DNA from: Sinorhizobium sojae CCBAU 05684
GTDB lineage: Bacteria > Pseudomonadota > Alphaproteobacteria > Rhizobiales > Rhizobiaceae
Assembly: GCF_002288525.1 (NCBI RefSeq)
Contig: NZ_CP023067.1
Span: 1,612,001 to 1,676,000 of the forward strand
Direction of reading: 5' to 3'
DNA length: 64,000 bases
The position numbers and the translations under genes are program-made. How positions within the stretch are numbered: position 1 is the first letter of the stretch; each line of letters starts with the position of its first letter. A model generated the notes under the pieces. The model did no database searches. It saw nothing but the letters and a program-made list of their open reading frames with translations, and was not told the origin of the DNA. Positions 38,676-48,102 of the stretch are shown piece after piece.

Positions 38676-39755
38676 TTAGATGACCTTTGCCAGCGAGGCG
38701 TCAGCCTGTTGCGCCTCACCATGGGCGCTGACCATTGCGCCGGCGAGCTGGCGCAGGTTGACGACGCCGAGCGGCTTGCCTTCGGCGTCCACGACGGCGA
38801 TATCGCCATCCGGGCCATGGGCGGTCATGCGCATGGCATCCTCGATGGTGGTCCCCACCTGGATCGGCATCCCGATCGGCGAAGAACCCGGATGCATCGG
38901 CATCATGACCGCCTCGACATGGACGACGCGACCGCGGTTCACTTCCTTGACGAAGTTCGCGACGTATTCGTCGGCCGGCCTGAGCACAATGTCCTGGCTG
39001 GTGCCCTGCTGGATGACTTCGCCGTCGCGCAGGATGGCGATCTGGTCGCCGAGCCTCAGCGCCTCGTCGAGATCGTGGGTGATGAACACAATCGTCTTCC
39101 TGATCTCCTTCTGCAGGTCCAGAAGCACCGACTGCATGTCCATGCGGATCAGCGGATCGAGCGCCGAATAGGCTTCGTCCATCAGCAGCACCGGCGCGTC
39201 GTTGGAAAGCGCACGGGCGAGCCCGACGCGCTGCTGCATGCCGCCCGAAAGCTGGTTCGGATACTTGCTCTCGAAGCCTCCGAGCCCGACGCGCTCGATC
39301 CAGCGCATGGCGATGTCGACCGCCTTCGCCCGCTCCATCCCCTGCACCTCAAGCCCGTAGAGTGTGTTCTCGAGGACGTTGCGATGCGGAAGAAGCGCGA
39401 ACTTCTGGAACACCATGGCCGTCTGATGCCTGCGGAAGGCCCGCAATTCCTGGGCGTTCATCTTGACGACATCGACGCCGTCGACCAGCACCTCGCCGGC
39501 GGTCGGGTCGATCAGCCGGTTGATGTGGCGGATCAGCGTCGACTTGCCGGAGCCCGAAAGCCCCATGATCACCTGGATGCAGCCGGAGGGGATCTCGATA
39601 TTGATGTCCCGCAAGCCGAGGACGTGCCCGTGCCGCTCGTTGAGCTCGGCCTTCGTCAGGCCGTTCTTGACCGCCTCGACATGCGCCTGCGCGTTCGGCC
39701 CGAAGATCTTGTAGAGATGGCGGACCTTGATGCCGCCGAAGTGGGGATCAGCCAT
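38676..39755 (-). CDS. Quaternary-amine ABC transporter ATPase (ProV/OpuAA type)
   Basis: About 359 residues. Walker A is MGLSGSGKSTLIRHINRLID, the ABC signature is LSGGMQQRVGLARAL, and Walker B is PVLLMDEAYSALDP. The C-terminal region resembles paired CBS domains (DIAVVDAEGKPLGVVNLRQL), which in OpuA sense ionic strength. The ATG begins MADPHFGGIKVRHLYKIFG; a longer open frame upstream lies inside the permease gene. It overlaps the permease by eight bases. Confidence 0.9.
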   Translation of the reverse strand: MADPHFGGIKVRHLYKIFGPNAQAHVEAVKNGLTKAELNERHGHVLGLRDINIEIPSGCIQVIMGLSGSGKSTLIRHINRLIDPTAGEVLVDGVDVVKMNAQELRAFRRHQTAMVFQKFALLPHRNVLENTLYGLEVQGMERAKAVDIAMRWIERVGLGGFESKYPNQLSGGMQQRVGLARALSNDAPVLLMDEAYSALDPLIRMDMQSVLLDLQKEIRKTIVFITHDLDEALRLGDQIAILRDGEVIQQGTSQDIVLRPADEYVANFVKEVNRGRVVHVEAVMMPMHPGSSPIGMPIQVGTTIEDAMRMTAHGPDGDIAVVDAEGKPLGVVNLRQLAGAMVSAHGEAQQADASLAKVI

Positions 39756-40635
39756 GGACGATCTCCAGGTGCTTCTGCAGCCGCTTGCCATAGGCCTGGC
39801 TGACGCGGTCGAAGATGATGGCGATGCCGACGATGGCCATGCCATTGAAGATGCCGAGCGTGAAGTACTGGTTGGCAATCGCCTTCAGAACCGGCTGACC
39901 CAGGCCCTGAACGCCGATCATCGAGGCGATGACCACCATGGCAAGCGCCATCATGATCGTCTGGTTGATGCCGGCCATGATCGTCGGCAGCGCCAGCGGC
40001 AGCTGCACGTTCTTCAGCTTCTGCCAGCTCGACGAGCCGAAGGCGTCCGCCGCCTCGAGCACATCCTTGTCGACCAGGCGAATGCCGAGATTGGTGAGGC
40101 GGATCATCGGCGGGATGGCGTAGATGACGACGGCGATCAGGCCCGGCACCTTGCCGATCCCGAGCAGCATCACCACCGGAATTAGGTAGACGAAGCTCGG
40201 CATCGTCTGCATCACGTCGAGCACCGGGTTCACCACCCTTTGCAGGCGATCGGACCGCGACATCAGGATGCCGATCGGAATGCCGACCGCGATCGACAGG
40301 ATGGTACAGACGAAGATCATCGACACCGTCCGCATCGTGTCGTCCCACATGTCGAAATAGCCGATGGTCAGCAGCGTCACGAGACAGCCCAGCACCACTT
40401 TCACGCTCCGGCTGGCGCCCCAGGCGATCGCGAGAATGATCAGCGTGATGATCGGCCACGGCGTCTGCGTCAAGAAACGCTCGGCGGCAATCAGGAAATG
40501 CTGCAGAGGCGAGAAAAAGCCCTCGATGGCTTCACCATAGGCGCGCGTAAAGGTCCGGAATCCCTCGTCGATAATCTTCTTCAGATTGCGCAGGGAGTCG
40601 TCGTTCATATGCGGAAATTCGTACAACCAATCCAT
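39748..40635 (-). CDS. Quaternary-amine ABC transporter permease (ProW/OpuAB type)
   Basis: A 295-residue membrane protein with about six or seven hydrophobic segments. The family loop reads DVMQTMPSFVYLIPVVMLLG and the ATPase-contact region lies around EAADAFGSSSWQKLKNVQLP, an EAA-type motif. It works with the ATPase encoded downstream and the binding protein encoded upstream. A stable intercistronic hairpin separates it from the binding-protein gene. Confidence 0.9.
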   Translation of the reverse strand: MDWLYEFPHMNDDSLRNLKKIIDEGFRTFTRAYGEAIEGFFSPLQHFLIAAERFLTQTPWPIITLIILAIAWGASRSVKVVLGCLVTLLTIGYFDMWDDTMRTVSMIFVCTILSIAVGIPIGILMSRSDRLQRVVNPVLDVMQTMPSFVYLIPVVMLLGIGKVPGLIAVVIYAIPPMIRLTNLGIRLVDKDVLEAADAFGSSSWQKLKNVQLPLALPTIMAGINQTIMMALAMVVIASMIGVQGLGQPVLKAIANQYFTLGIFNGMAIVGIAIIFDRVSQAYGKRLQKHLEIVHG

Positions 40636-40695
40636 TCGGTTCCCCTTTTTGAAGAAGCCGGCTGAGCCTGTTTTTGTTTTGTTTGGGCGGGATGA

Positions 40696-40721
40696 ACGCG
40701 GCGCACTTTCGTGCGCCGCGT
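40696..40721 (-). promoter_or_regulatory. Intercistronic hairpin after the binding-protein gene
   Basis: ACGCGGCGCAC and GTGCGCCGCGT form a perfect 11-bp stem with a four-base TTTC loop, 15 bases past the binding-protein stop. There is no U-tract. It most likely protects or limits the mRNA so that the binding protein is made in excess. Confidence 0.6.
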
Positions 40722-40736
40722 GTCAGTTCGGCTTAT

Positions 40737-41741
40737 TTAAAGCGCCGCCTTGATCTTCTCGGCAGCGTCCGGCGAAACCCACTTCGACCAGATTTCCTCG
40801 TTCTCCTCGAGGAAGTGCTTGGCGCCTTCCTCGCCGGTCGCCTGGTTGTCGGTCATCCAGGCCATCAGCTTGTTGACCGTCTCGTTGCTCCAGGAACGCT
40901 TGTTCAAGTAGTCCATGACCTCGGGACCGACCTTTTCGGAGAAGGGCTTTGCCACGAGCGTGACGACGCGATCGATCGGCCAGGCATTCGGCTTCGGATC
41001 GGGGCAATCGGCTACCGTGTTGCAGCGCTTCCATTCGTCCGGATCGTTCGGCACGCCCGCTTCGAGCTTGACCATTTCGTACTTGCCGAGCAGCGCGGTC
41101 GGCGACCAGTAGTATCCGACCCAACCCTGCTGGCGCTCGTAAGCCTTGGCGATCGAGCCGTCGAGGCCGGCAGCAGAGCCCGTGTCGATCAGCGTGAAGC
41201 CCGCCTTCTCGGCTTCGTAGGCCTTGTAAAGCTGCGAAGTCACGACGGTGCCGCCCCAGCCCTGAGGTCCGTTGTAGATGGCGCCTTTGCTGGAGTCTTC
41301 CGGATCCGGGAAGAGTTCCGGATGTTTCAGGACATCACCCACGGTCTTGATGTCCGGGTGAGCGTCCGCGATGTATTTCGGCATCCACCAACCCTGCACG
41401 CCACCATCGGGCAGAGCCGTCGCTCCGGTGACCAGTTTGCCTTCGTCCATGCCGCGCTTGACGACATCCGGCAACAGGTCGACCCATGCTTCCGGCGCGA
41501 TGTCCGGCTGGCCCTTTTCGACCATCGAAGTGATCGTCGGCACGGTGTCGCCGATTGTGATGTCGGCGCTGCAACCGTAGCCTTCGTTCAGGATGATTTT
41601 GTCGATGTTCGACAGGACCTCAGCGCTCTGCCAGTTCATGCTGGCGATGGTGACGCTGCCGCACTCCGCGGCGTTCGACGCGGACACCCCGCCGAGCAGA
41701 CCCAGCATAAGGCATGTGGACCCAAGTAGTTTCTTCATCAA
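40737..41741 (-). CDS. Quaternary-amine ABC transporter substrate-binding protein
   Basis: A 334-residue periplasmic protein of the OpuAC/ProX fold with a signal peptide (MMKKLLGSTCLMLGLLGGVS, cleavage after NAA near residue 25). Aromatic groups such as GVQGWWMPKY and QQGWVGYYWSP could form the cage that binds a trimethylammonium group. It is clearly different in sequence from my recollection of S. meliloti ChoX, so I do not call it a choline protein; betaine, carnitine or proline betaine are all possible. It is first in the three-gene operon. Confidence 0.88.
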   Translation of the reverse strand: MMKKLLGSTCLMLGLLGGVSASNAAECGSVTIASMNWQSAEVLSNIDKIILNEGYGCSADITIGDTVPTITSMVEKGQPDIAPEAWVDLLPDVVKRGMDEGKLVTGATALPDGGVQGWWMPKYIADAHPDIKTVGDVLKHPELFPDPEDSSKGAIYNGPQGWGGTVVTSQLYKAYEAEKAGFTLIDTGSAAGLDGSIAKAYERQQGWVGYYWSPTALLGKYEMVKLEAGVPNDPDEWKRCNTVADCPDPKPNAWPIDRVVTLVAKPFSEKVGPEVMDYLNKRSWSNETVNKLMAWMTDNQATGEEGAKHFLEENEEIWSKWVSPDAAEKIKAAL

Positions 41742-42470
41742 CGTTCCCTCTTGAATGCGGCGTTTATCACGGAGCGGGGCTGCCGCGTTTACCCGCTCCT
41801 GCGGCAGCCACGGTGCCCCGCGCTTGCCGACTTCCTCCAGCGCCGTTGACAGCCGCTAAACACGTCCTCCGTGCTCTAGCCTCTGCCTCACAACGGCGGT
41901 GAAACCGATGATTGAATATCTCGGGGGCATGCAGGAGCGATCGCCCGGGGACTTGCATCCTTGGGTTTGTATCGCGCCATGAAGACGCGTCGACAGATGC
42001 CTCGCGGCGCCAAACGCGCTCGCAAGGCTCGATACGCTCATTCGAAGATCGAGCAAATTCCATCCGGCACTGATCTGTTCGAGACGGAGTGCATTCCTGT
42101 TCGCTCTTGACCTATTCAGACCATGCCTCCGACGCTGACCGAAATGAACCGCGTTCATTCGGCGTGCCCCTCCAACGTCCTTCGAGGACGAAGTCGTTCC
42201 CCTGCAAGGCAAGATATGCTGTGTCCGGAGCTACGATTTGCCTATGCCCGGCGTTCCCGCGTGACATTGCGACTCGCCGAGCCGCACATTGCTCACAGCG
42301 TATGATGATCTATCGGCACTGCAACGGCGCCACGTTCAGGTTCGAGAGCCAAGCGGCGCACTTTCATCGCCTCGCGTCTTTCAGACGCGCAAAGGTCGGT
42401 GTTGAGCCGGACGGAAACGGGCTTCAAAGACGCAGGGCGCTGCAGCCGACGGCTGCAAACGCGCTCACGC
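41742..42470. other. Long intergenic region, 729 bases
   Basis: No gene was recognised. It holds the promoter region of the ABC operon on the minus strand at its left and a short mosaic-repeat fragment (copy 8, 42369-42400) near the right. The remaining frames are short and have no identifiable domains. Confidence 0.4.
42369..42400. repeat. Mosaic intergenic repeat, fragment (copy 8)
   Basis: Only the CCTCGCGTCTTTCAGACGCG and CAAAGGTCGG part is present. It is near the 3' end of cckA. Confidence 0.55.
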
Positions 42471-45086
42471 TCACGAGTCCAGCATCTCCCGAACGGCGAT
42501 CGCCAATTGCTTGAGCGAAAACGGTTTCGGCAGGAAGCCGAACCTGGCGTCGGCCGGAAGGTTGCGTGCGAAAGCGTCTTCCGCATAGCCGGAGACGAAG
42601 ATGAACTTCAGGTCCGGATATTTCTTGCGCAGCTCGCGCAGAAGCGTCGGCCCGTCCATTTCCGGCATCACAACATCCGATACGACGATGTCGACGGCGC
42701 CGTCGAGCTCATCCATGATGTCGAGCGCTTCGACGCCCGAGCCGGCCTCGTGAACCGTATAGCCGCGCGTCTCGAGCATGCGTTTGCCTCCGCGGCGAAC
42801 GGCTTCCTCGTCCTCGACGAGCAGTACGACGGCGGAATCTCCGGTGAGATCAGTCGGCTCCGCCGCGGCCGCGGGCGCTGCGGCACGTTCGCTCGCCGGT
42901 GCAGCGGCAGACGCGGCAGTGGCTTCGCCAGGCCCCGGTTCCTCGCGGATCTCGATCGCTTCGACATGGCGCGGTAGCAGGATACGGAACGTCGTGCCCT
43001 TGCCGACTTCCGATTCCGGATAGATGTATCCGCCCGACTGCTTGACGATACCGTAAACCATCGAAAGGCCGAGGCCGGTGCCCTTGCCGACCTCCTTGGT
43101 CGTGAAGAACGGCTCGAAGATCTTGTCCATGATCTCCGGCGGAATGCCAGTGCCCTGGTCGGAGACCTCGACCATCACGTAGTCTTCCTCCGGCAGTTCC
43201 CGCCGCCCGAGCGCTGCGACCTCGCCAGCCGTCAGATTCCGCGTCTTGAGCGTGATGATTCCGCCTTCCGGCATCGCGTCGCGCGCATTGACGGCAAGGT
43301 TGAGAAGCACCTGTTCGAACTGTCCGAGATCCGTCTTCACCGGCCAGAGATCGCGACCGTACTCCACCTCGACCTTGACATTGGTGCCGGTCATCCGGTC
43401 GACGAGCATCCGGAGATCGCCGATGACGTCGGTGAGATTGAGCACCGACGGCCGCATCGTCTGCTTGCGCGAGAAGGCTAGCAGCTGCCGTACCAGCACC
43501 GCGGCGCGGTTCGCATTGCGCTTGATTTCCATGAGATCGGCGAAGGCCGCGTCCGCGGGCCGCGCCGACAGCAGCAGATGGTCGGCGGAAAGCAGGATCG
43601 CCGTCAGCACGTTGTTGAAATCATGCGCGATGCCACCGGCGAGCGTTCCGACCGCATTCATCTTCTGCGTCTGCGCCATCTGCTTTTCGAGCGCCTTCTG
43701 CTCGGTAATTTCCAGCGCATAGATGATTGCCGCCTCGTCCGGCGCCTGATCGCTCTGATCGATGACGGCATTCACATAGAAGCGGAAATGACGTCCGTCG
43801 TCCGTCGGATGCAATGCGTCTATCGGGGCGATGTCGCTTTGCCGGTCCTTCGCGGCGGCCAGGGCTTCAGCGAGCCGGGTCCGTTCCGACTCGTGCACGA
43901 CGGCCTCGATCAGCAGGCCGCGCTCGACGTCGTCCTGCGAAACGAGACCGGCGAAGAGTTTCAGGAACGGCGCGTTGGTCTTGAGGATGCGGCCGTTTCC
44001 GTCCACCGACGCGATCGCCATCGGCGTGTTGTTGAAGAAGCGGGTGAAACGCATCGCCGCGTTCGAGGCCGACTGGTCGCCGTCATCGCCCTCGCGCGAC
44101 ATGACGATCGTCCGGCTCTCGCCCGGTGCCCCGTCCCGCGCCGAGGAGACGCGATGGATCAACCTCACCGGCAGGCTCTGGCCGTTCATCTTGCGCAGGT
44201 CGAGGTCCAGAACCTTGGTCTTCTTCAGCCCCGGCTCCGCCTGGACGGACTGTACGAGCGTCAGCCCCTCGCCCGCGACGAGATCGGCAATGCTGTACGA
44301 TCCCGGCTGGAACTTGGTGAGATCGATTCCCAGCCAGTCGGCGAGCGTGGCATTGATATAGAAGATCTCGCCCTTGCGCCCGGCGGAGAAAAAGCCCGCC
44401 GGCGCGTGGTCGAGATAATCGATCGCGTTCTGCAATTCCTTGAAGAAACGTTCCTGATCGTCGCGTTCGGCGGTGATGTCGGCGATCTGCCACAGATAGA
44501 GCGGGTTGCTGTCGGCGTCTTCCAGCGGCAGCACGCGCGCCTTCAGGCGGAACCAACGCGCCCCGGAGCCGCCCGCACCGTTCGCCAGCGGCTTCAGGAG
44601 ACGAAATTCCTCATGCCCTTGCTTGCCCTCGTGCAAGCCGTTGGTCAGACGATAAATCGCCTCGGTCGCTTCACGGTTTCGCGAAAGGATCGTCTCGAGC
44701 GACTGGATGCCCGCGGCGGTCCTGGCACCGGTCAGCGCGCCATAGGCGGCATTCGCGTAGATGATCCGCCCCTTGCGATCGGTGACGATCGTTCCGTCTT
44801 CGTGGCCATCCAGAAAGGCGCGCGCCAACTCGTCCGGCCGCGACTGCGGCATGACCTCGATGAAGCCGATTACAGAGGAAACCAGGAAGAATATCCCGAC
44901 CATTGCCAGCACGCCGAGAATGCCGAGCACGATCTCGTTTTCAAGTTGGTTCTTGAAGACGACGAAGGCGGCGGCCGATGCTGTCAGGACGATCGCCAGG
45001 ACAATGATCCGGAATACCGTACCCGGCCGTACTCCCCGGTCAACGACCGGCATCTGGTAGTCACCTGACTGCCGCAATTTCGTCAT
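42471..45086 (-). CDS. cckA: Hybrid sensor histidine kinase CckA
   Basis: An 871-residue cell-cycle kinase. Two N-terminal membrane helices (about 20-75) are followed by PAS domains, a DHp domain with the phosphorylated histidine in [16 protein letters not shown], an ATPase domain ([40 protein letters not shown]), an Ala-rich linker and a C-terminal receiver ([27 protein letters not shown]). In alphaproteobacteria CckA phosphorylates CtrA and CpdR through ChpT. The ATG follows GAGGA. It is divergent from the FliO-domain gene. Confidence 0.95.
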   Translation of the reverse strand: MTKLRQSGDYQMPVVDRGVRPGTVFRIIVLAIVLTASAAAFVVFKNQLENEIVLGILGVLAMVGIFFLVSSVIGFIEVMPQSRPDELARAFLDGHEDGTIVTDRKGRIIYANAAYGALTGARTAAGIQSLETILSRNREATEAIYRLTNGLHEGKQGHEEFRLLKPLANGAGGSGARWFRLKARVLPLEDADSNPLYLWQIADITAERDDQERFFKELQNAIDYLDHAPAGFFSAGRKGEIFYINATLADWLGIDLTKFQPGSYSIADLVAGEGLTLVQSVQAEPGLKKTKVLDLDLRKMNGQSLPVRLIHRVSSARDGAPGESRTIVMSREGDDGDQSASNAAMRFTRFFNNTPMAIASVDGNGRILKTNAPFLKLFAGLVSQDDVERGLLIEAVVHESERTRLAEALAAAKDRQSDIAPIDALHPTDDGRHFRFYVNAVIDQSDQAPDEAAIIYALEITEQKALEKQMAQTQKMNAVGTLAGGIAHDFNNVLTAILLSADHLLLSARPADAAFADLMEIKRNANRAAVLVRQLLAFSRKQTMRPSVLNLTDVIGDLRMLVDRMTGTNVKVEVEYGRDLWPVKTDLGQFEQVLLNLAVNARDAMPEGGIITLKTRNLTAGEVAALGRRELPEEDYVMVEVSDQGTGIPPEIMDKIFEPFFTTKEVGKGTGLGLSMVYGIVKQSGGYIYPESEVGKGTTFRILLPRHVEAIEIREEPGPGEATAASAAAPASERAAAPAAAAEPTDLTGDSAVVLLVEDEEAVRRGGKRMLETRGYTVHEAGSGVEALDIMDELDGAVDIVVSDVVMPEMDGPTLLRELRKKYPDLKFIFVSGYAEDAFARNLPADARFGFLPKPFSLKQLAIAVREMLDS

Positions 45087-45455
45087 CGGGTCCTCACCCT
45101 GCTGGCGGGTTCGTTCGCTGCCCTCCGGCATCGCCCCGCCCGCTCACAACGCCGCGCATCCCATGCGGAGGCACAGGGCCGCTGTGATACTTTAATTTCC
45201 TGCATATCCCTAAAACGGGTCCGGTTAAAGGATATGCGGTGGCCGGCATCCGACGCGGTCCTCGCGAACCGGCACCCGCCGCCCCTGCTCCCCGTCAGTC
45301 GAACTGGAATCATCTTTAACAATCAGAGATAACAGCAAAAAGCGTCTCTGCGGAAGGGAAGCAGTCAATTCACAGGGAATGTCGGGCGTCGGCTTGTCGC
45401 GGCCCGAAAAAAGCCGTCAATTGCTGCCAATCGGGCGGCGAAAGGAGTTCAGTGC
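45087..45455. other. Intergenic region between cckA and the FliO-domain gene
   Basis: A 369-base divergent region. Mosaic repeat copy 9 fills 45147-45239, close to the cckA start, so the cckA promoter must lie in or beyond the repeat. An AT-richer stretch at about 45300-45380 probably carries the promoter of the FliO-domain gene. Confidence 0.45.
45147..45239. repeat. Mosaic intergenic repeat, copy 9
   Basis: CAACGCCGCGCATCCCATGC followed by GGAGGCACAGGGCCGCTGTG, then the hairpin CTGCATATCC...GGATATGC around a TAAAACGGGTCCGGTTAAA loop. It is a variant of the ATGTCTCC-type second module and lies upstream of cckA. Confidence 0.65.
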
Positions 45456-46391
45456 ATGTTGGAAACGATCGTCGGAGACAACGGTAGCCGATTCATCATC
45501 GCCGCTGGAGCCGTTGCCATCGGTCTTTTGTGCCTCGTGGCCGTGCTCTGGATCATTCGCCGCAAACCGTCTTCCCCATTCGTCCGTGGCGGCAGGAATA
45601 GGCAGCCGCGACTTGCCGTGCTCGATGCCGCCGCCGTCGATACACGCAGGCGGCTCGTGCTCGTCCGCCGCGACGACGTCGAGCATCTGATCATGATCGG
45701 CGGCCCGACGGATATCGTCATCGAGAGCCGCATCGTTGCGGACGATACGGCACCGGGCACCGCGCCTTCAGACGAGAGCCATATCCCGGTCGCGACGGCA
45801 AAGCCGGAAGAAAAGCCGCAAAAGGTGGAAGAAGAAACGCGCGCCGCCGAACCTATGCGGACGATGCGAGTGGATGAGACGGTGCGCCCCTCCGTCCGCA
45901 CAGAACCGGCTCCTCCTCTCGTTGCGGCCGCCGCTCCACGCCCCGCTCCCGCGGCACGGCCGGAGGAGCAGCCTTTTACCAGATTCCAGTCGGCTGCCCC
46001 TGCCATTGCGCCCGTTTCAGCCGTAGAGCCGCGGCAGGAGAGTTCAACCGTACCGGGCGACCGCGTTCTCCCGATGGCAAGAGCAGCCGAAGGGACGCGG
46101 CCGACACAGCAATCGGCACCGGCAGAGCCGAGGCAGCCACAGCCCGTCGCGGTTCGGCCTGCGACCACCGAGAAAACGGTGGATTTCGAGCGCATGCTCG
46201 ACGCGGAAATCAGCAGCGATCTGCAGCGCCTTGCCCCGGCGGGCGCAGCGAGACAGCCGAGCCGCCCTGCGGCAAGCGTCCGCCAGGAACCCATGCTTGG
46301 CGTGACACCCCCGGAAGCCAGTAGGGAAACGACAATCGACGAGGAGATGACGCGGATGCTTGCCGACATCTCCGCCGGTCGCAAGCCCTAG
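45456..46391 (+). CDS. FliO-domain membrane protein
   Basis: A 311-residue protein. One transmembrane helix (about residues 13-34, FIIAAGAVAIGLLCLVAVLW) is followed by a basic cytoplasmic part with the FliO-like segment LAVLDAAAVDTRRRLVLVRR and DDVEHLIMIGGPTDIVIES. The last two thirds are a Pro/Ala/Glu-rich disordered tail. FliO assists assembly of the flagellar FliP export gate, but no other flagellar gene is nearby, and the long tail is unusual, so the role may differ. AAAGGAG precedes the ATG. Confidence 0.7.
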   Translation: MLETIVGDNGSRFIIAAGAVAIGLLCLVAVLWIIRRKPSSPFVRGGRNRQPRLAVLDAAAVDTRRRLVLVRRDDVEHLIMIGGPTDIVIESRIVADDTAPGTAPSDESHIPVATAKPEEKPQKVEEETRAAEPMRTMRVDETVRPSVRTEPAPPLVAAAAPRPAPAARPEEQPFTRFQSAAPAIAPVSAVEPRQESSTVPGDRVLPMARAAEGTRPTQQSAPAEPRQPQPVAVRPATTEKTVDFERMLDAEISSDLQRLAPAGAARQPSRPAASVRQEPMLGVTPPEASRETTIDEEMTRMLADISAGRKP

Positions 46392-46559
46392 AGCCTTTCT
46401 GGTTAAATGGAAACATTCTGCCGGAGCAGGTATTCGTCAGGGCCGAGGCCATCGCCTCTGATCCTGGCGGAAAGATGCCCGGCCCAGAGTTGGATAGCCG
46501 CTGCCTCAGCTCGTCGAGCGCCATGCCCGAAAGGCTACTTCGAATTTCTGAAGCCAATG

Positions 46560-46590
46560 AAAAACGGCGCGGTCAAAGCCGCGCCGTTAA
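46560..46590 (-). terminator. Terminator of dksA
   Basis: A 10-bp perfect stem AACGGCGCGG / CCGCGCCGTT with a six-base loop is followed on the minus strand by TTTTC. It starts 24 bases after the dksA stop and could also stop transcripts arriving from the FliO-domain gene. Confidence 0.85.
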
Positions 46591-46611
46591 AAATACTGCA
46601 AGTCTGTAGGT

Positions 46612-47031
46612 TTACTCGTCGCGATAGACTTTCTCGCGGCGCTCGTGGCGCTCTTGCGCCTCGATTGAGAGCGTTGCGATCGGCCGCGCATCCAGCCGCT
46701 TCAGGCCGATCGGCTCACCCGTCTCCTCGCAATAGCCGTAGGTGCCCTCATCCAAGCGCTGCAACGCAGCATCGATCTTGGCGATAAGCTTCCGCTGACG
46801 GTCACGGGCGCGCAACTCGATGGCACGGTCGGTTTCGGAGGAGGCGCGGTCTGCGAGATCCGGATGATTGGCGCTCTCCTCTGCCAAATGATCCAGCGTC
46901 TCGCGGGCTTCTCTAAGGATATCGTTTCTCCAGGCATTCAGCTTCGCGCGAAAATATGCCCGGTGATTGGCATTCATGAATTCCTCGTCCTCGGAGAGGA
47001 CATAGGTACTAAGATCGATCTTCTCACTCAA
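46612..47031 (-). CDS. dksA: RNA polymerase-binding factor DksA
   Basis: A 139-residue partner of (p)ppGpp in the stringent response. The coiled-coil tip region runs DLADRASSETDRAIELRARD and the globular end reads YGYCEETGEPIGLKRLDARP. Of the four zinc-binding cysteines of E. coli DksA only the first remains (pattern C, T, S, A), as in other single-cysteine alphaproteobacterial DksA proteins. The start is a TTG (LSEKIDLSTYVLSEDEEF) with a strong AGGAG seven bases upstream; the longer frame upstream is not conserved-looking. Confidence 0.93.
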   Translation of the reverse strand: MSEKIDLSTYVLSEDEEFMNANHRAYFRAKLNAWRNDILREARETLDHLAEESANHPDLADRASSETDRAIELRARDRQRKLIAKIDAALQRLDEGTYGYCEETGEPIGLKRLDARPIATLSIEAQERHERREKVYRDE

Positions 47032-47446
47032 CGCGATTCTCCTGAAGAACATCTCATTGCGGCGGTGTATAGACCTATGGAAGCCCCGATTCAAGCCTTG
47101 CGCCCCACAATGAAGAGCATTTTACCAATGCTTGCATTTCAGGCTAACTGGCGAATATTCCATCAAAATTACACATGAGAGCGTGAGCGCCGGATTTCGT
47201 TCTTCCACTGAAAATTGAGCCTTTCCAAAAATTCGCTTAGCCCTCAACGGAATGCCCGGCCGCACGTGGGATTGCGACATTTGGTGCACATAAGCGCCAT
47301 TTCAATAGAACGCCTGCCACAAGGAAAGCAGATAACGTGGACTTGATCTTTGTACCCGCGGCGGGACAAGGTAGCCGACCGCCCGCGCATCCTCACGCCG
47401 GCGGCCCGATGCCCGAGCCGAACGCACACAAGCAGCGGATGCCTTT
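47032..47446. other. Intergenic region, 415 bases
   Basis: This divergent gap between dksA and the SixA-type gene is AT-richer than the surroundings, especially at 47100-47230, as expected for promoters. No small gene or repeat was recognised. Confidence 0.4.
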
Positions 47447-47983
47447 ATGCAACACAGCACCGTACCAGCCTTCCGCCTCTTTCTCCTTCGCCACGCCCGT
47501 TCAGGCTGGGCCATGCCGGGGCAACGGGATTTTGACCGCGCGCTCGACGACACGGGATATGCGGAGGCCGAGCTGACCGCGCAGGCTGCTGCCGATCACG
47601 GCATCCGGCCGGATGTGATCCTCTGCTCGACCGCGCTGCGTTGCCGCCAGACTGCCGAACCGCTCTTCCGCACCCTCGGCGAAGACCTCGACATCCACTA
47701 TATCGACCAGCTCTATAGCGGCCCGACCAGCACCTACAGGAACCTGGTGGAGGCGCATGCACACCGAGACTCGCTGATGCTTCTCGGACATAATCCCATG
47801 ATCGAGGAACTCTTCCACCAGATCCTCGGCGGGGAAATGGCCGCCGCGGCGCTTGGCGACGGCTACCCGCCCGCGGGGCTTGCCATCATCGATTTCCCGG
47901 CACGCCCGACACCCGGCGGCATCTGGTCGGCGGCTCTCGGCATGTTGCTGGTGCCGGCCCCGGAAGAAGCCGAAAGGCGATGA
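47447..47983 (+). CDS. Histidine phosphatase family protein, SixA type
   Basis: A 178-residue single-domain protein. The catalytic motif is LFLLRHARSGWA (nucleophilic His near residue 16), ALRCRQTAEPL supplies the second arginine, and LMLLGHNPMIEEL contains the second catalytic histidine. SixA proteins remove phosphate from histidine phosphotransfer proteins or NPr of the nitrogen PTS. It is 119 bases upstream of ycjX-like genes on the same strand. Confidence 0.87.
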   Translation: MQHSTVPAFRLFLLRHARSGWAMPGQRDFDRALDDTGYAEAELTAQAAADHGIRPDVILCSTALRCRQTAEPLFRTLGEDLDIHYIDQLYSGPTSTYRNLVEAHAHRDSLMLLGHNPMIEELFHQILGGEMAAAALGDGYPPAGLAIIDFPARPTPGGIWSAALGMLLVPAPEEAERR

Positions 47984-48102
47984 ACCGTCCCTCGTTGTAC
48001 CGCCTGAAACATTTCCTATATCGCCACGAGGGACGACGCGGACCACGTGCTATCCCGGCGACAGCGCCGCGTCGATGAACATTTCCCAAGGGACGGAGAC
48101 AC

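Noticed and set aside
38676..41741. Calling the ABC operon choXWV
   Set aside because: The binding protein does not resemble the S. meliloti ChoX sequence as I remember it, and no choline enzyme is adjacent; only the quaternary-amine family is supported.
43578..45068. A 496-codon plus-strand frame opposite cckA
   Set aside because: The minus strand encodes a complete, motif-rich CckA; the plus frame is Arg/Val-rich shadow.
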